The notes below the pieces were generated by a model. The model ran no database searches. It worked only from the letters and a program-made list of their open reading frames with translations, and had not been told where the DNA came from. This document shows, one piece after another, positions 7,456 through 15,370 of a stretch of 25,473 nt of DNA. This DNA comes from JBBQBQ01 sp038317685 (GTDB lineage Bacteria; Desulfobacterota; Desulfuromonadia; Desulfuromonadales; DDH964), in NCBI GenBank assembly GCA_038317685.1, contig JBBQBQ010000014.1, positions 1 to 25,473 on the forward strand. The letters are read 5' to 3'. Within the stretch, counting starts at the first letter, position 1, and the number at the start of each line of letters is the position of its first letter. The translations under genes and the position numbers were made by a program.

Positions 7456-8265
7456 ATGGAAAAGCTCTCCGCCTTCGTCACCACCTACAACAACGCCCGC
7501 ACCCTGGCCGCCACCCTGGAAAGCGTTCGCTGGGCCGACGAGATCGTCGTCCTCGACTCCTTCAGCAGCGACGCCACCCTGGAGATCGCCGCGCGCTTTG
7601 GAGCCCGGACCATCCAGCATCGCTTCCTCGGCTACGGGCCCCAGAAACAGCTCGCTCTGGAGCAGACCAGCCACCGCTGGGTCCTCCTCCTCGACGCTGA
7701 CGAAGCTCTTTCCCCGGCCCTGCAGGAGGAAATCCGCGCCCTGCTGCAGTCGGGTCCGACTTGCGCCGGCTACCAGCTGCCGCGCCAGGAGCAGATGTTC
7801 TGGCGGATGGCCTCGACCGGCGCCCGTCTCAACGGTTTTCTGCGCCTCTTCGACAAGACCCGGGGGAAGGTCAGCTCCATGGCGGTCCACGCCGCCCCGG
7901 AGGTCGATGGCGACATCGGCCGCCTCAAGGCCCCCTTTTACCATTACGGCGAGACCGACATCCACACCAAGGTCGACAAGGTCAACAGCTACTCGACGGG
8001 GCTGGTCGCCGACAAGGTCGCCAAAAAGAAACGCCCCAATCCCCTGATCATGGTCGTCTACCCCCCCCTCTTCTTCCTGCGCCTCTACCTCTTCAAGCGC
8101 AACTTCCTGAACGGCTGGGCCGGCTTCATCGCTTCCGTCGTCGGCGCCTTCTACGCCTTCCTCAAGTACGCCAAACTCTACGAATACCACCAGCTGGAGC
8201 GTCTCGGCACCAGCCTCCTCCCAGAAGGAGCTCCGGCCCCGGAGCTCAGGACAGTGCCGAAATAA
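7456..8265 (+). CDS. GT2 glycosyltransferase, WaaE/KdtX-like LPS core transferase
   Basis: A 269-residue family 2 glycosyltransferase. The start at ATG 7456 is supported by AGGAG at 7444-7448; the protein then opens with the family-typical KLSAFVTTYNNARTLAATLE. The nucleotide-sugar region is WADEIVVLDSFSSDATLEIA, and the metal-binding DxD is D80-A-D82 in WVLLLDADEAL. A hydrophobic, basic C-terminal stretch (about residues 195-245, with YPPLFFLRLYLFKRNFLNGW) would hold it at the inner membrane. WaaE-type enzymes add beta-1,4-glucose to the inner-core heptose; the acceptor here is inferred from the heptose locus. It is the only plus-strand gene of this locus, and its last 20 bases overlap the end of the convergent GT9 gene. 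Confidence 0.87.
   Translation: MEKLSAFVTTYNNARTLAATLESVRWADEIVVLDSFSSDATLEIAARFGARTIQHRFLGYGPQKQLALEQTSHRWVLLLDADEALSPALQEEIRALLQSGPTCAGYQLPRQEQMFWRMASTGARLNGFLRLFDKTRGKVSSMAVHAAPEVDGDIGRLKAPFYHYGETDIHTKVDKVNSYSTGLVADKVAKKKRPNPLIMVVYPPLFFLRLYLFKRNFLNGWAGFIASVVGAFYAFLKYAKLYEYHQLERLGTSLLPEGAPAPELRTVPK
8228..8247. other. Inverted repeat at the convergent gene ends
   Basis: GAGCTCCGG and CCGGAGCTC (8228-8236 and 8239-8247) form a near-perfect palindrome at the 3' ends of the overlapping GT2 and GT9 genes. It could form a hairpin in either transcript, but no T-tract follows on either strand, so terminator function is uncertain. Confidence 0.35.
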
Positions 8266-9310
8266 GGTCCGGCGGCAGCGCCGCCAGAACCATCTCCGGC
8301 GTGATCGCCGCCATGCAGGCATGGTGATCGCAGGGGGCCTTGCAGTAACAGTTGAGGCAGTCGAGCCCCGAGGCCTGGAGGGCAACCACGTTCTCCCCCA
8401 CCGGCTTGACCCGCCGGGGGTCGGTCGGCCCGCAGACCACCACCATCGGGCGGTCGGTGGCCGAGGCAACGTGGGCGGTGCCGGTGTCGTTGGCGACGAT
8501 CAGCCGCGCCCCTTCGCAGATCGGCACCAGCTCCAGAATCCGGGTCTGCCCGCAGAGGTTGACCAGCCACTCCCCGCCGCACAGCTCCTCGATCCTGGCG
8601 CACTCCTCCATTTCATCGGGTCCGCCGAGGACGACCACCTTCCCCACTCCCCGTTCCCGCAGCTGTCCCGCCAGTGCCGCGTAACGTTCGGCCCCCCAGC
8701 GTTTCAGGTAGCCGGCCGCCTGGCATCCCGGCAGCAGGACGGCGTAGTCGCCGTTTTGCAGACCGTGGGCCGCCAGCAGTTCGGCGGCGCGGCGCCGGTG
8801 ATCGGCCCCCGGGTGGAGGACCGGCCGGGGGGTGACGGTCGGAATGCCGGCGGCCCGCAGGGTCGTCTGCTGCAGATCGAAAGCGTGGATCATCCCGGTC
8901 GCGGCGGCCGGGGCGATGTCGTAGGGGAAGCGGCGGTGGTTGCCGACCAGGGTGCGGGGGGCCCCGCCGGTGAACCAGAGGAGGGTCAGAAGACCGCGGC
9001 TGCGATCGTTCGACTGCAGGTCGACGATCAGGTCGTAGCGCCCCCGGCGAACGAAGCGCAGCCACTCCCAAAGCCCCCGGGCGCCCCCCTGCTTGCGGCG
9101 CACGTCGATGGCGCTGACGGTGGCGAAGCGCGGATCAAAGGCAAAGAGCTGGGCCCAGGGCGGCAGGGTGTGAAGGTCGAGGGTCGCCGCCGGGAAGGCG
9201 CGGCGGATGTCCTCGATGAGGGCGGTGGAGATCACCACATCCCCCATGGCGCTCCATTTCAGGACCAGGATGCGTCGGATCGGAGCGCTGGGGAGATCGA
9301 AGGAGGTCAT
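8246..9310 (-). CDS. GT9 glycosyltransferase (ADP-heptose:LPS heptosyltransferase family)
   Basis: A 354-residue GT-B enzyme of family 9, which transfers heptose from ADP-heptose to the LPS inner core at the cytoplasmic face of the inner membrane. The N-terminal domain opens with RRILVLKWSAMGDVVIST, the standard GT9 start. The C-terminal domain has LLPGCQAAGYLKRW and the donor-binding block VANDTGTAHVASA followed by CGPTDPRRVKP. Near the end is a cysteine-rich patch (CLNCYCKAPCDHHACM, five cysteines) that recurs in some GT9 proteins. It is the last gene of the minus-strand operon, 7 bp after hldE. Which heptosyltransferase it is (WaaC, WaaF or WaaQ type) cannot be decided from sequence alone. 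Confidence 0.9.
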   Translation of the reverse strand: MTSFDLPSAPIRRILVLKWSAMGDVVISTALIEDIRRAFPAATLDLHTLPPWAQLFAFDPRFATVSAIDVRRKQGGARGLWEWLRFVRRGRYDLIVDLQSNDRSRGLLTLLWFTGGAPRTLVGNHRRFPYDIAPAAATGMIHAFDLQQTTLRAAGIPTVTPRPVLHPGADHRRRAAELLAAHGLQNGDYAVLLPGCQAAGYLKRWGAERYAALAGQLRERGVGKVVVLGGPDEMEECARIEELCGGEWLVNLCGQTRILELVPICEGARLIVANDTGTAHVASATDRPMVVVCGPTDPRRVKPVGENVVALQASGLDCLNCYCKAPCDHHACMAAITPEMVLAALPPDLISALS

Positions 9311-9317
9311 CGCTTCA

Positions 9318-10790
9318 TCACAGGTCGCGGTAATTTTCGAGAATCTTTTCGATGATGCCGGTCGTCGACTTGCCGTCGACGAAGTGGATCAGTTCGACCC
9401 GTCCGCCGTAGCTCTCCACCAGCTCCCGGCCGACGACCGTCTCCGGGGTGTAGTCCCCCCCTTTGACGAGGATGTCGGGGCGCAGCGCCTCCAGCAGTTC
9501 CAGGGGGGTGTCCTCGTCAAAGATCGTCACGAAGTCGATGCAGTCGAGGGCCGCCATGATGTGGGCCCGCTCGGTCTCGCCGATGAGGGGCCGCTTCGGC
9601 CCCTTGAGGCGGCGGATCGAGGCGTCGGAGTTGAGGCCGAGGACCAGGAGGTCGCCGAGACGGCGGGCCTGTTGCAGGTAGCGAACGTGGCCGAGGTGGA
9701 GGAGATCGAAACAGCCGTTGGTGAAGACCACCTTCCGCCCCCGGCGCCGCTCGCCGGTGAGGAGGGCTGCCAGCGACTCCCGCCCCTGCAGCTTGCTCCC
9801 CTCCCCGACCCCCTGCAGCGCCACGGCCTGGCGCAGTTCGGCGGCATTGACGGTGGAGGTGCCGAGCTTGCCGACGACGATGCCGGCCGCCAGGTTGGCG
9901 AAGTGTGCCGCCTCTTCCAGGGCCAGGCCGCACCCCAGTCCGGCGCCGAGCCAGGCGAGAACCGTGTCGCCGGCCCCGGAGACGTCGAAGACCTCCCGGG
10001 CCTGCGTCGCCAGGTGCTGATGGCGACCGTCGCGCAAAAACAGGCTCATCCCCTCCTCGCTGCGGGTCAGGACCAGGGCTTCCAGGTCGAGGGACTCCCG
10101 CAGCTGTCGTCCGGCGGCCAGGAGGCTGGCCTCGTCGCGGATCTCGATCCCGGCGGCGACCTGAGCCTCGCGCCGGTTGGGGGTGAGGACGCTGGCGCCC
10201 CGGTACTTGGCGAAGTTCTGCCCCTTCGGATCGATCACCACCGGAATCCGGCGCTCCCGGCCGAGGCTGACCAGCGCGGCGAGGACGCCGTCGCTGAGGA
10301 CCCCTTTCTGGTAGTCGGAGACCAGGATCACGCCGCAGCCTTCGGCGGCGGCCCGCAGGGCGGCCAAAAGCTCCGCTTCCTCTGCCGCGGCGATGGGGTG
10401 GCAGCTCTCCCGGTCGATGCGCAGCATCTGCTGGTGGCTGGCCAGCACCCGGGTCTTGCGGCTGGTGACCCGGCCCGGGGCCAGGCAGAGACCGTCGCTG
10501 CCGATCCCCAGCGCCTCCAGCATCCGGGCCAGCCGCGCCCCGTCGGCATCGTCGCCGAGGACACTGGCGACCCGGATCTCGCAGCCGAGGGCGACGAGGT
10601 TGTTGATGACGTTGCCGGCCCCGCCGAGACGCAGCTCCTCGCCCTGCACTTCAACCACCGGCACCGGTGCCTCCGGCGAGATGCGCCCGGTCCTCCCCCA
10701 CAGGTATTCGTCGAGGATCAGGTCGCCGACCACCAGAACCCGCAGCGCCGCGGCGCTCTCCAGAAAAGCTTCGATCTGCGGCAGGCTCAT
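9318..10790 (-). CDS. hldE: Bifunctional heptose-7-phosphate kinase / heptose-1-phosphate adenylyltransferase
   Basis: A 490-residue fusion that phosphorylates D-glycero-D-manno-heptose 7-phosphate at C1 and, after GmhB, transfers AMP to give ADP-heptose. The N-terminal ribokinase/PfkB domain (1 to about 320) has VVGDLILDEYLWG, the substrate loop GGAGNVINN at 56-64 and the anion-hole/catalytic DVSGAGDT at 269-276 with D275 as base. The C-terminal nucleotidyltransferase domain starts near 350 with TNGCFDLLHLGH (357-368), containing the HxGH motif, then GLNSDASIRRLKGPKRP and the ending LVKGGDY. Length and order match the family. Its ATG overlaps the upstream gene by ATGA (10787-10790). Confidence 0.96.
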   Translation of the reverse strand: MSLPQIEAFLESAAALRVLVVGDLILDEYLWGRTGRISPEAPVPVVEVQGEELRLGGAGNVINNLVALGCEIRVASVLGDDADGARLARMLEALGIGSDGLCLAPGRVTSRKTRVLASHQQMLRIDRESCHPIAAAEEAELLAALRAAAEGCGVILVSDYQKGVLSDGVLAALVSLGRERRIPVVIDPKGQNFAKYRGASVLTPNRREAQVAAGIEIRDEASLLAAGRQLRESLDLEALVLTRSEEGMSLFLRDGRHQHLATQAREVFDVSGAGDTVLAWLGAGLGCGLALEEAAHFANLAAGIVVGKLGTSTVNAAELRQAVALQGVGEGSKLQGRESLAALLTGERRRGRKVVFTNGCFDLLHLGHVRYLQQARRLGDLLVLGLNSDASIRRLKGPKRPLIGETERAHIMAALDCIDFVTIFDEDTPLELLEALRPDILVKGGDYTPETVVGRELVESYGGRVELIHFVDGKSTTGIIEKILENYRDL

Positions 10791-11761
10791 GCTCCCTCCT
10801 CGGCGTCGTCGGCGAGTCGTTCCAGCACAGCCTGGGCGAAGAGGGGGATATTGATTTCGTGGTGACCGGTGATGGTGTAGCCGCGGCCGCTCCCCGAGGT
10901 CGGTCGCTTGACGACGTTCTGCAGCGGCCGGTAGTGCTGGATCATGTCGAAGTTGGCGGTCGTAAAACCCTCCACATGGTGGCCGAGGTTCTGGGCGATG
11001 GAGAGGGCCTTGAGAAAGACCTCCGGCAAAAGGACCGCCGAGCCGACGTTGAGCCAGACCCCGCCGCCGCCGAGATCGGCGACGATCGCCGTCAGCAGCC
11101 GGAAATCGCGGAACGACATCTCCCCGATGACGGCCCCGTCGGCCTGGGGGTGCTGATGGATGATGTCGGTCCCCAGCGCCACGTGGACGGTCGTCGGTAC
11201 GCCCAGTTCAAAGCAGGCGGCGAGAAGGCTGGCCTCACGGAAGGGGTGGGCCTGTTCGAGGATGTGGCGGCCGATGGCGGCGCCGAAGCCGATCCCGTCG
11301 GCCAGCCCGGCCCGCAGGGCCCGGTGCATGCCGGCGCCGGTCTCCTCGGCGAAGCCGAAATCGCCGCTCTGCAGGACCGCCCCGACATCCTCGGAGGTGG
11401 CGCCGACCAGGGAGACCTCGAAGTCGTGGATCGCCGCCGAGCCGTTCATCGCCACCGCCGTCACCGCCCCGGCCTCGAGGAGCGCCTTGATGACCGGCTG
11501 CAGGCCACATTTGATGACGTGGCCGCCGATGGCGAGGATCACCGGCCGCCCCAGCCGGCGGGCGCGGGCCGTCGCCGCCACCACCTGGCGCAGGCTCTCG
11601 GCGCCGAGCAGGTTGGGAAGCGTCGCCAGGAACTCCCCGAAGGAGGCCCCGGGGCGGGGCGATCCGGCGAAATGCTCCGCGACGTTGACTTTGCTGGCGC
11701 GGCTGGCGATCGGGTAGGTGCGCACCCCGGACAGGTCGATCGGTCGGTAAGGTTTGGTCAT
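10787..11761 (-). CDS. Uncharacterised conserved protein in the ADP-heptose operon
   Basis: A 324-residue soluble protein without signal peptide or membrane segments. Residues 72-120 carry its most striking block: PVILAIGGHVIKCGLQPV, then AVAMNGSAAIHDFEVSL. Later parts are glycine-rich and histidine-rich: GDFGFAEETGAGM, ALGTDIIHQHPQADG, ADLGGGGVWLNVGSAVLLPE and GYTITGHHEIN. The alternating beta/glycine-loop pattern suggests a Rossmann-like or other nucleotide/cofactor-binding enzyme. I recall relatives in Geobacter-type genomes near heptose genes, and a vague likeness to deoxyhypusine synthase-like proteins, but neither is secure. It overlaps GmhA and HldE by 4 bp on each side, so it is made in step with the heptose enzymes. 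That implies a role tied to that pathway. Confidence 0.85.
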   Translation of the reverse strand: MTKPYRPIDLSGVRTYPIASRASKVNVAEHFAGSPRPGASFGEFLATLPNLLGAESLRQVVAATARARRLGRPVILAIGGHVIKCGLQPVIKALLEAGAVTAVAMNGSAAIHDFEVSLVGATSEDVGAVLQSGDFGFAEETGAGMHRALRAGLADGIGFGAAIGRHILEQAHPFREASLLAACFELGVPTTVHVALGTDIIHQHPQADGAVIGEMSFRDFRLLTAIVADLGGGGVWLNVGSAVLLPEVFLKALSIAQNLGHHVEGFTTANFDMIQHYRPLQNVVKRPTSGSGRGYTITGHHEINIPLFAQAVLERLADDAEEGA

Positions 11762-12357
11762 GAACGCTCCTTGCTGCTGCCGGCGGTTCCGAACAGGCGG
11801 CGCTCCACCAGGTCGCAGAGGATATGGATGATGGTCACGTGGGCCTCTTGGATGCGGGGGGTCTCGGCGGACGGCACGATCAGGGCCAGATCGACGATGC
11901 CGCCGATGGTGCCGCCGTCGCGGCCGAGGAGGCCGATCGTCTTGCAGCCCAGTTCATTGGCGGCGGTGATGGCCTGAAAGACGTTGACCGAGGAGCCGCT
12001 GGTGGAGATGCCGATGACCACATCGCCGGCTTCGGCGAGAGCCTCCAGCTGGCGGCGGAAAACCTCATCGAAGCCGTAGTCGTTGGCGACGGCGGTCAGA
12101 ATCGAACTGTCGGTCGTCAGCGCCAGGGCCGGCAGCGCCCGGCGCTCGCGCAGGAACCGCCCGACCAGTTCGGCGGCCAGATGCTGGGCGTCCGCCGCCG
12201 AGCCGCCGTTCCCCATGACCAGCACCTTGCCGCCACGCTCCAGAGCCTCGGCGAGGAGTTCGGCCGCGGCGGCGATGGCGCCGCCCAGCTGCTCGCCGAC
12301 CTGTTCGAGGGTGCGCCGGTGGGCCTCCAGATGACTTCGGATCAGTGCTTCGCTCAT
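11758..12357 (-). CDS. gmhA: Sedoheptulose-7-phosphate isomerase
   Basis: A 199-residue SIS-domain isomerase that converts sedoheptulose 7-phosphate to D-glycero-D-manno-heptose 7-phosphate, the first step of heptose synthesis. The phosphate-binding block is VLVMGNGGSAADAQHLAAEL (residues 46-65), with H59 and E63 in the expected active-site region. ALTTDSSILTAVANDYGFDEVF and GISTSGSSVNVFQAI follow. The C-terminal TPRIQEAHVTIIH supplies Q170 and H173, the metal or catalytic pair of GmhA. The variant PRIQEAH in place of a DiaA-like end favours GmhA over the DnaA-associated paralogue. The next gene starts inside its stop codon. Confidence 0.95.
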   Translation of the reverse strand: MSEALIRSHLEAHRRTLEQVGEQLGGAIAAAAELLAEALERGGKVLVMGNGGSAADAQHLAAELVGRFLRERRALPALALTTDSSILTAVANDYGFDEVFRRQLEALAEAGDVVIGISTSGSSVNVFQAITAANELGCKTIGLLGRDGGTIGGIVDLALIVPSAETPRIQEAHVTIIHILCDLVERRLFGTAGSSKERS

Positions 12358-12378
12358 GATCAGGCGCCCTTCACTTGG

Positions 12379-13317
12379 TTAGAGGTTCTCCCGGTACCAG
12401 GCGATGGAGCGCTCCAGCCCGGCGTCGAGTTTGACCTCCCCCGAATAGCCGAGCAGGCGCCCCGCCTTGCCGATGTCGGCGAGGCTGTCGCGCACGTCCC
12501 CCGGGCGGTCCGGGCCGTGGATCGGCGGGATGGCGGTGCCGAGCAGCTCCTGCAGCCGCCGGTAGAGCCGGTTCAGGGAGGTCCGTTCCCCGCAGGCGAT
12601 GTTGAAGACCTCGCCGACCGCTGCGGGCGGAGCAATGGCGGCCTTGAGATTGGCGGCGACGGCGTTGGCGACGAAGGTGAAGTCGCGGGTCTGCTCCCCG
12701 TCTCCGTGGATGGTCGGCGCCCGGCCTTTGAGGAGGGCGCTGACGAAGAGGGGAATGACCGCGGCGTACTGGGAGTGGGGGTCCTGGTGGGGCCCGAAGA
12801 CGTTGAAATAGCGCAGCCCGACGGTTTCCAGTCCGTAGCAGCGGCCGAAGACCGCGGCGTAGAGTTCGTCGGCGTACTTGGTCACCGCGTAGGGCGAGAG
12901 GGGGGCACCGATCCGCTCCTCGACCTTGGGGAGTCCCGGATGGTCGCCGTAGGTGGAGGAAGAGGCGGCGTAGACGAAACGCTTGACCTGTGCATCCCGG
13001 GCCGCGAGGAGCATCTTCAGGGTGCCGGTGACATTGACCTCGTGGCTCGTCAGGGGATCGTCGACCGAGCGGGGCACACTCCCCAGAGCCGCCTGGTGGA
13101 GGACGAAATCGACGCCGGCGCAGGCCTTGCGGCAGGCCGCCAGGTCGCGGATGTCGTCTTCGATCAACTCGATGCGGTCCCAGCAAGGTTCCAGATTTTC
13201 GCGCTTGCCAGTGGCGAAATTATCAAGGACCCGGACCCCGGCTCCTGCTTCCAACAAGGCATCGACGAGGTGGGAGCCGATGAAACCGGCGCCGCCGGTG
13301 ACCAGATAAACAGCCAT
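12379..13317 (-). CDS. wbpP: UDP-N-acetylglucosamine 4-epimerase, WbpP type
   Basis: A 312-residue short-chain dehydrogenase/reductase of the extended type, giving UDP-GalNAc from UDP-GlcNAc (possibly also UDP-Glc/Gal). The NAD-binding VTGGAGFIGSH is at residues 6-16. FVLHQAALGSVPRSVDDP and the AASSSTYGDHPGLPKVEE block closely match Pseudomonas WbpP as I remember it. The catalytic S-Y-K are near S120, Y143 and K147 (LSPYAVTKYADELY). GLRYFNVFGPHQDP and DGEQTRDFTFV follow. ATG 13317 is chosen because AAAGG precedes it and it starts at the Rossmann fold; the open frame further upstream is only a shadow of the neighbouring gene. It does not look like HldD. Its product would supply GalNAc or Gal for the core or O-chain made by the adjacent transferases. 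Confidence 0.9.
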   Translation of the reverse strand: MAVYLVTGGAGFIGSHLVDALLEAGAGVRVLDNFATGKRENLEPCWDRIELIEDDIRDLAACRKACAGVDFVLHQAALGSVPRSVDDPLTSHEVNVTGTLKMLLAARDAQVKRFVYAASSSTYGDHPGLPKVEERIGAPLSPYAVTKYADELYAAVFGRCYGLETVGLRYFNVFGPHQDPHSQYAAVIPLFVSALLKGRAPTIHGDGEQTRDFTFVANAVAANLKAAIAPPAAVGEVFNIACGERTSLNRLYRRLQELLGTAIPPIHGPDRPGDVRDSLADIGKAGRLLGYSGEVKLDAGLERSIAWYRENL

Positions 13318-13322
13318 AAGCT

Positions 13323-14402
13323 TCAGCCTTTCGCAGCGCCCGGCACTAAACCGGCCAACGCCTCCGCCAGCTGCCTGCGGATGGAGGCGACGGAGAAATA
13401 GGTTTCGTAACTCGCCCGGGCCTGCCGTCCCAGCTCCGGTAATCGCTGCGGAGCCGCAGCCAGGGCGGCGATCGCCGCCGCCAGGGCCTGCGGGTCGCCG
13501 GGAGGAACCCAGGTGAAGCCGGTATCGGCCCCGGCCAGGAGCGCTGCGGGGTAAGCCGGGGAGGCCATCGTCACCACCGGCCGGGCGCAGGCCGCCGCCT
13601 GATAGACCTTGTTGGGGATGACCCGGCCCGCCTTGGGGGTGGTCCCGAAGATGCCGAGAAGGAGGTCGGCCCGCCCGATGCGCGCCGGCAGCTCCGGATA
13701 GGGGAGCCACTCCTCGAAGCTGACGCTGGCCAGCCCCGCCGCCAGCTCCTTGCATTCGGCCAGCAGCGCCCCGTCGCCGACCAGCCGCCAGCACACCGCC
13801 GGACCCCGGTAGCAGCGCGCCGCCTCCACGATGGTCCGGGTTCCCTGCAGGGGGACGAAGCTGCCGAAGAAGAGGACCTCAAGCGGCTCCCCCGGTGAGC
13901 GGGAGGGGGCCGGTTCGGGCCGGAAGAGCGAGTCTTCGGCACCGACCGGGACCACCCTGATCCGCTCCCCGGAAAGACCGAGGACCTCGCGGAAAAATGC
14001 CGCGTGGAGGTCGGTGTCGGCCAGGACCCGGTCGGCCAGGATCAGACGCCGCCGTTCCCAGGCCAGGAGGTGGGCCGCCCAGCGGCTCCCGGGCGGGAAC
14101 TTCTCCCGCTCGAAGACCTGTTTGTCGTAGGCGCTGATCAGCGGGTCGGCGACCAGGGGGATCGACCGGGACCGGCACCAGGCATGGGCGGCGGAAAGGT
14201 CCCGCTGCCGGAAGCAGGGAACCCAGACCAAATCGACGACCGCCTGCCGGCGCGCCTCCGCTTCCCAGCGCCCGAGGGGAGAAAGGCAGGGACGATAATC
14301 GCGCAGGGTCCAGCCGAGGTCGGTCAAGGCCTGGCGCAGAATCCGGTTGCGCGAATAGTCGGGGTCGAAGCGCCCCCACCAGAGGACCGTCCGCTGCGTC
14401 AC
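13323..14402 (-). CDS. GT4-type glycosyltransferase (group 1)
   Basis: A 359-residue GT-B glycosyltransferase. The N-terminal acceptor domain begins VLWWGRFDPDYSRNRIL. The linker has VLADTDLHAAFF and RVVPVGAEDSLFRP, typical of GT4 enzymes. The donor domain has VLFFGSFVPLQGTRTIVEAA, VGDGALLAEC, and the C-terminal NKVYQAAACARPVVTMASP that stands for the conserved E-x7-E-like donor loop. Sugar and acceptor cannot be predicted. The start is a GTG that overlaps the stop of the SGNH gene by 4 bp (GTGA), so the two are translationally coupled. It links the acylation module to the heptose genes in one transcript. Confidence 0.85.
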   Translation of the reverse strand: MTQRTVLWWGRFDPDYSRNRILRQALTDLGWTLRDYRPCLSPLGRWEAEARRQAVVDLVWVPCFRQRDLSAAHAWCRSRSIPLVADPLISAYDKQVFEREKFPPGSRWAAHLLAWERRRLILADRVLADTDLHAAFFREVLGLSGERIRVVPVGAEDSLFRPEPAPSRSPGEPLEVLFFGSFVPLQGTRTIVEAARCYRGPAVCWRLVGDGALLAECKELAAGLASVSFEEWLPYPELPARIGRADLLLGIFGTTPKAGRVIPNKVYQAAACARPVVTMASPAYPAALLAGADTGFTWVPPGDPQALAAAIAALAAAPQRLPELGRQARASYETYFSVASIRRQLAEALAGLVPGAAKG

Positions 14403-15364
14403 TCTGCCCCTCCCCTGCCCGGTTCGATCGCCAGTTTCCCCATCAGGTCGCCGTTCAGTATCCGGCTGAATTTGACCGCCCCGGACTGGTTGAGGTGATC
14501 GCTGTCGAAGAAGTCCGCCGAGTCGAAGCGCGGGTCGTTAAAGTAGTCCAGATAGGCGCACCCCTCCGCCGCGCAGAAGGCCGCCGCGCGCTCCTCCATG
14601 TCACGAATCATGGCCGGATCACAGGCCGCCGCATAGCTGCGGTCGACCGGCAGGGTGACGAGCAGAAGAGCGGCCCCCGCCCCTCGAACCTCCCCGGAGA
14701 GCGCGCGCAGATAGCCGAGGTTGACCGCTGCCTGACCCGGCACCTGCAGCCCTTCGTGGAAGGCGACCCGCTCCCGGACCCGGGCCGGACTCAGGTTCCG
14801 GGTATTCCCCGCCGGATAGCGCTGCCAGCCGTTTGCCGCCAGGTTGCCGAGGTCGCTGCGGAAGTTCCTGCGCAGCAGCTTGACGCTCTCTTCGACCCCG
14901 TAGAGGGCGATCAGGCTGTAGCGTTTGGCATCGAGAAGCCCCGGTGCCGCTCCATCGCTCCCTTCGGGTGCCAGGTCGAAATAACGACGGTAGAAATGGC
15001 GCCGCCACTCTTCCGGGGTGTGGGCGAGAGAGTAGCCGAAGGAGAAGCTCGAAACCGGCACGATGACCGCCCGCAGCTGGGTTAAACTCTTAACATAACG
15101 AGAGAAAATTTGGTAGTCGTAATAGTAGGACTGGCTGACGTTGGCGAAGTTGAAGGTTCGCAGCCGGAACAGGTCGGGGTCGATGCCGTAGAGGGCGTGG
15201 GAGGAGCCGAGGATCAGCACCTGGGTCGTCGCCGCGTGGCGCACGATCCCCTGGGCCTTGCGCAGATAGACGTTCTCCATCCGCCCCAGCCGCACTTCGG
15301 CATAAGCGGCGACCAGCAGGAACGGCAGGAGCAGGAGCGCGAACTTTTTGAGGAGGACGGCCAT
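14399..15364 (-). CDS. Membrane-anchored SGNH-like protein of the MBOAT module (DltD/AlgX-like role)
   Basis: A 321-residue protein with one N-terminal membrane anchor (residues 6-22, KFALLLLPFLLVAAYAEV) and a periplasmic SGNH/GDSL-like domain. The nucleophile block is VLILGSSHALYGID at about 49-62, and the C-terminal catalytic pair is in FFDSDHLNQSGA (D287 or D289, H290). That Asp-x-x-His position is what is expected of SGNH hydrolases/acyltransferases. Such proteins accompany MBOAT acyltransferases in alginate acetylation, DltD-type D-alanylation and other glycan acylation systems, taking the acyl group outside the membrane. The stop codon lies inside the GT4 start, and the MBOAT gene ends 6 bp upstream. 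The specific activity (transfer or hydrolysis) is inference. Confidence 0.82.
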   Translation of the reverse strand: MAVLLKKFALLLLPFLLVAAYAEVRLGRMENVYLRKAQGIVRHAATTQVLILGSSHALYGIDPDLFRLRTFNFANVSQSYYYDYQIFSRYVKSLTQLRAVIVPVSSFSFGYSLAHTPEEWRRHFYRRYFDLAPEGSDGAAPGLLDAKRYSLIALYGVEESVKLLRRNFRSDLGNLAANGWQRYPAGNTRNLSPARVRERVAFHEGLQVPGQAAVNLGYLRALSGEVRGAGAALLLVTLPVDRSYAAACDPAMIRDMEERAAAFCAAEGCAYLDYFNDPRFDSADFFDSDHLNQSGAVKFSRILNGDLMGKLAIEPGRGGAE

Positions 15365-15370
15365 GGTCCC

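Noticed and set aside
8270..8284. GGCGGC-AGC-GCCGCC hairpin after the GT2 stop as a terminator
   Set aside because: It lies inside the GT9 coding sequence, has no T-tract, and is expected by chance in such GC-rich DNA.
11758..12357. DiaA-like (DnaA initiator-associated) identity for the SIS protein
   Set aside because: The zinc/active-site residues and the heptose context favour GmhA.
12379..13317. HldD (ADP-heptose epimerase) identity
   Set aside because: The motifs match WbpP-type UDP-GlcNAc epimerases, not HldD, so the last heptose step must be elsewhere.
9207..13401. Very long plus-strand frames (about 440-550 codons) opposite hldE, gmhA and neighbours
   Set aside because: They are GC-driven shadows; the minus-strand genes here have full motif sets.
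12379..13794. Longer 471-codon version of the epimerase
   Set aside because: The extra 159 residues overlap the GT4 gene in another frame; the Rossmann motif starts at ATG 13317 with its own ribosome site.
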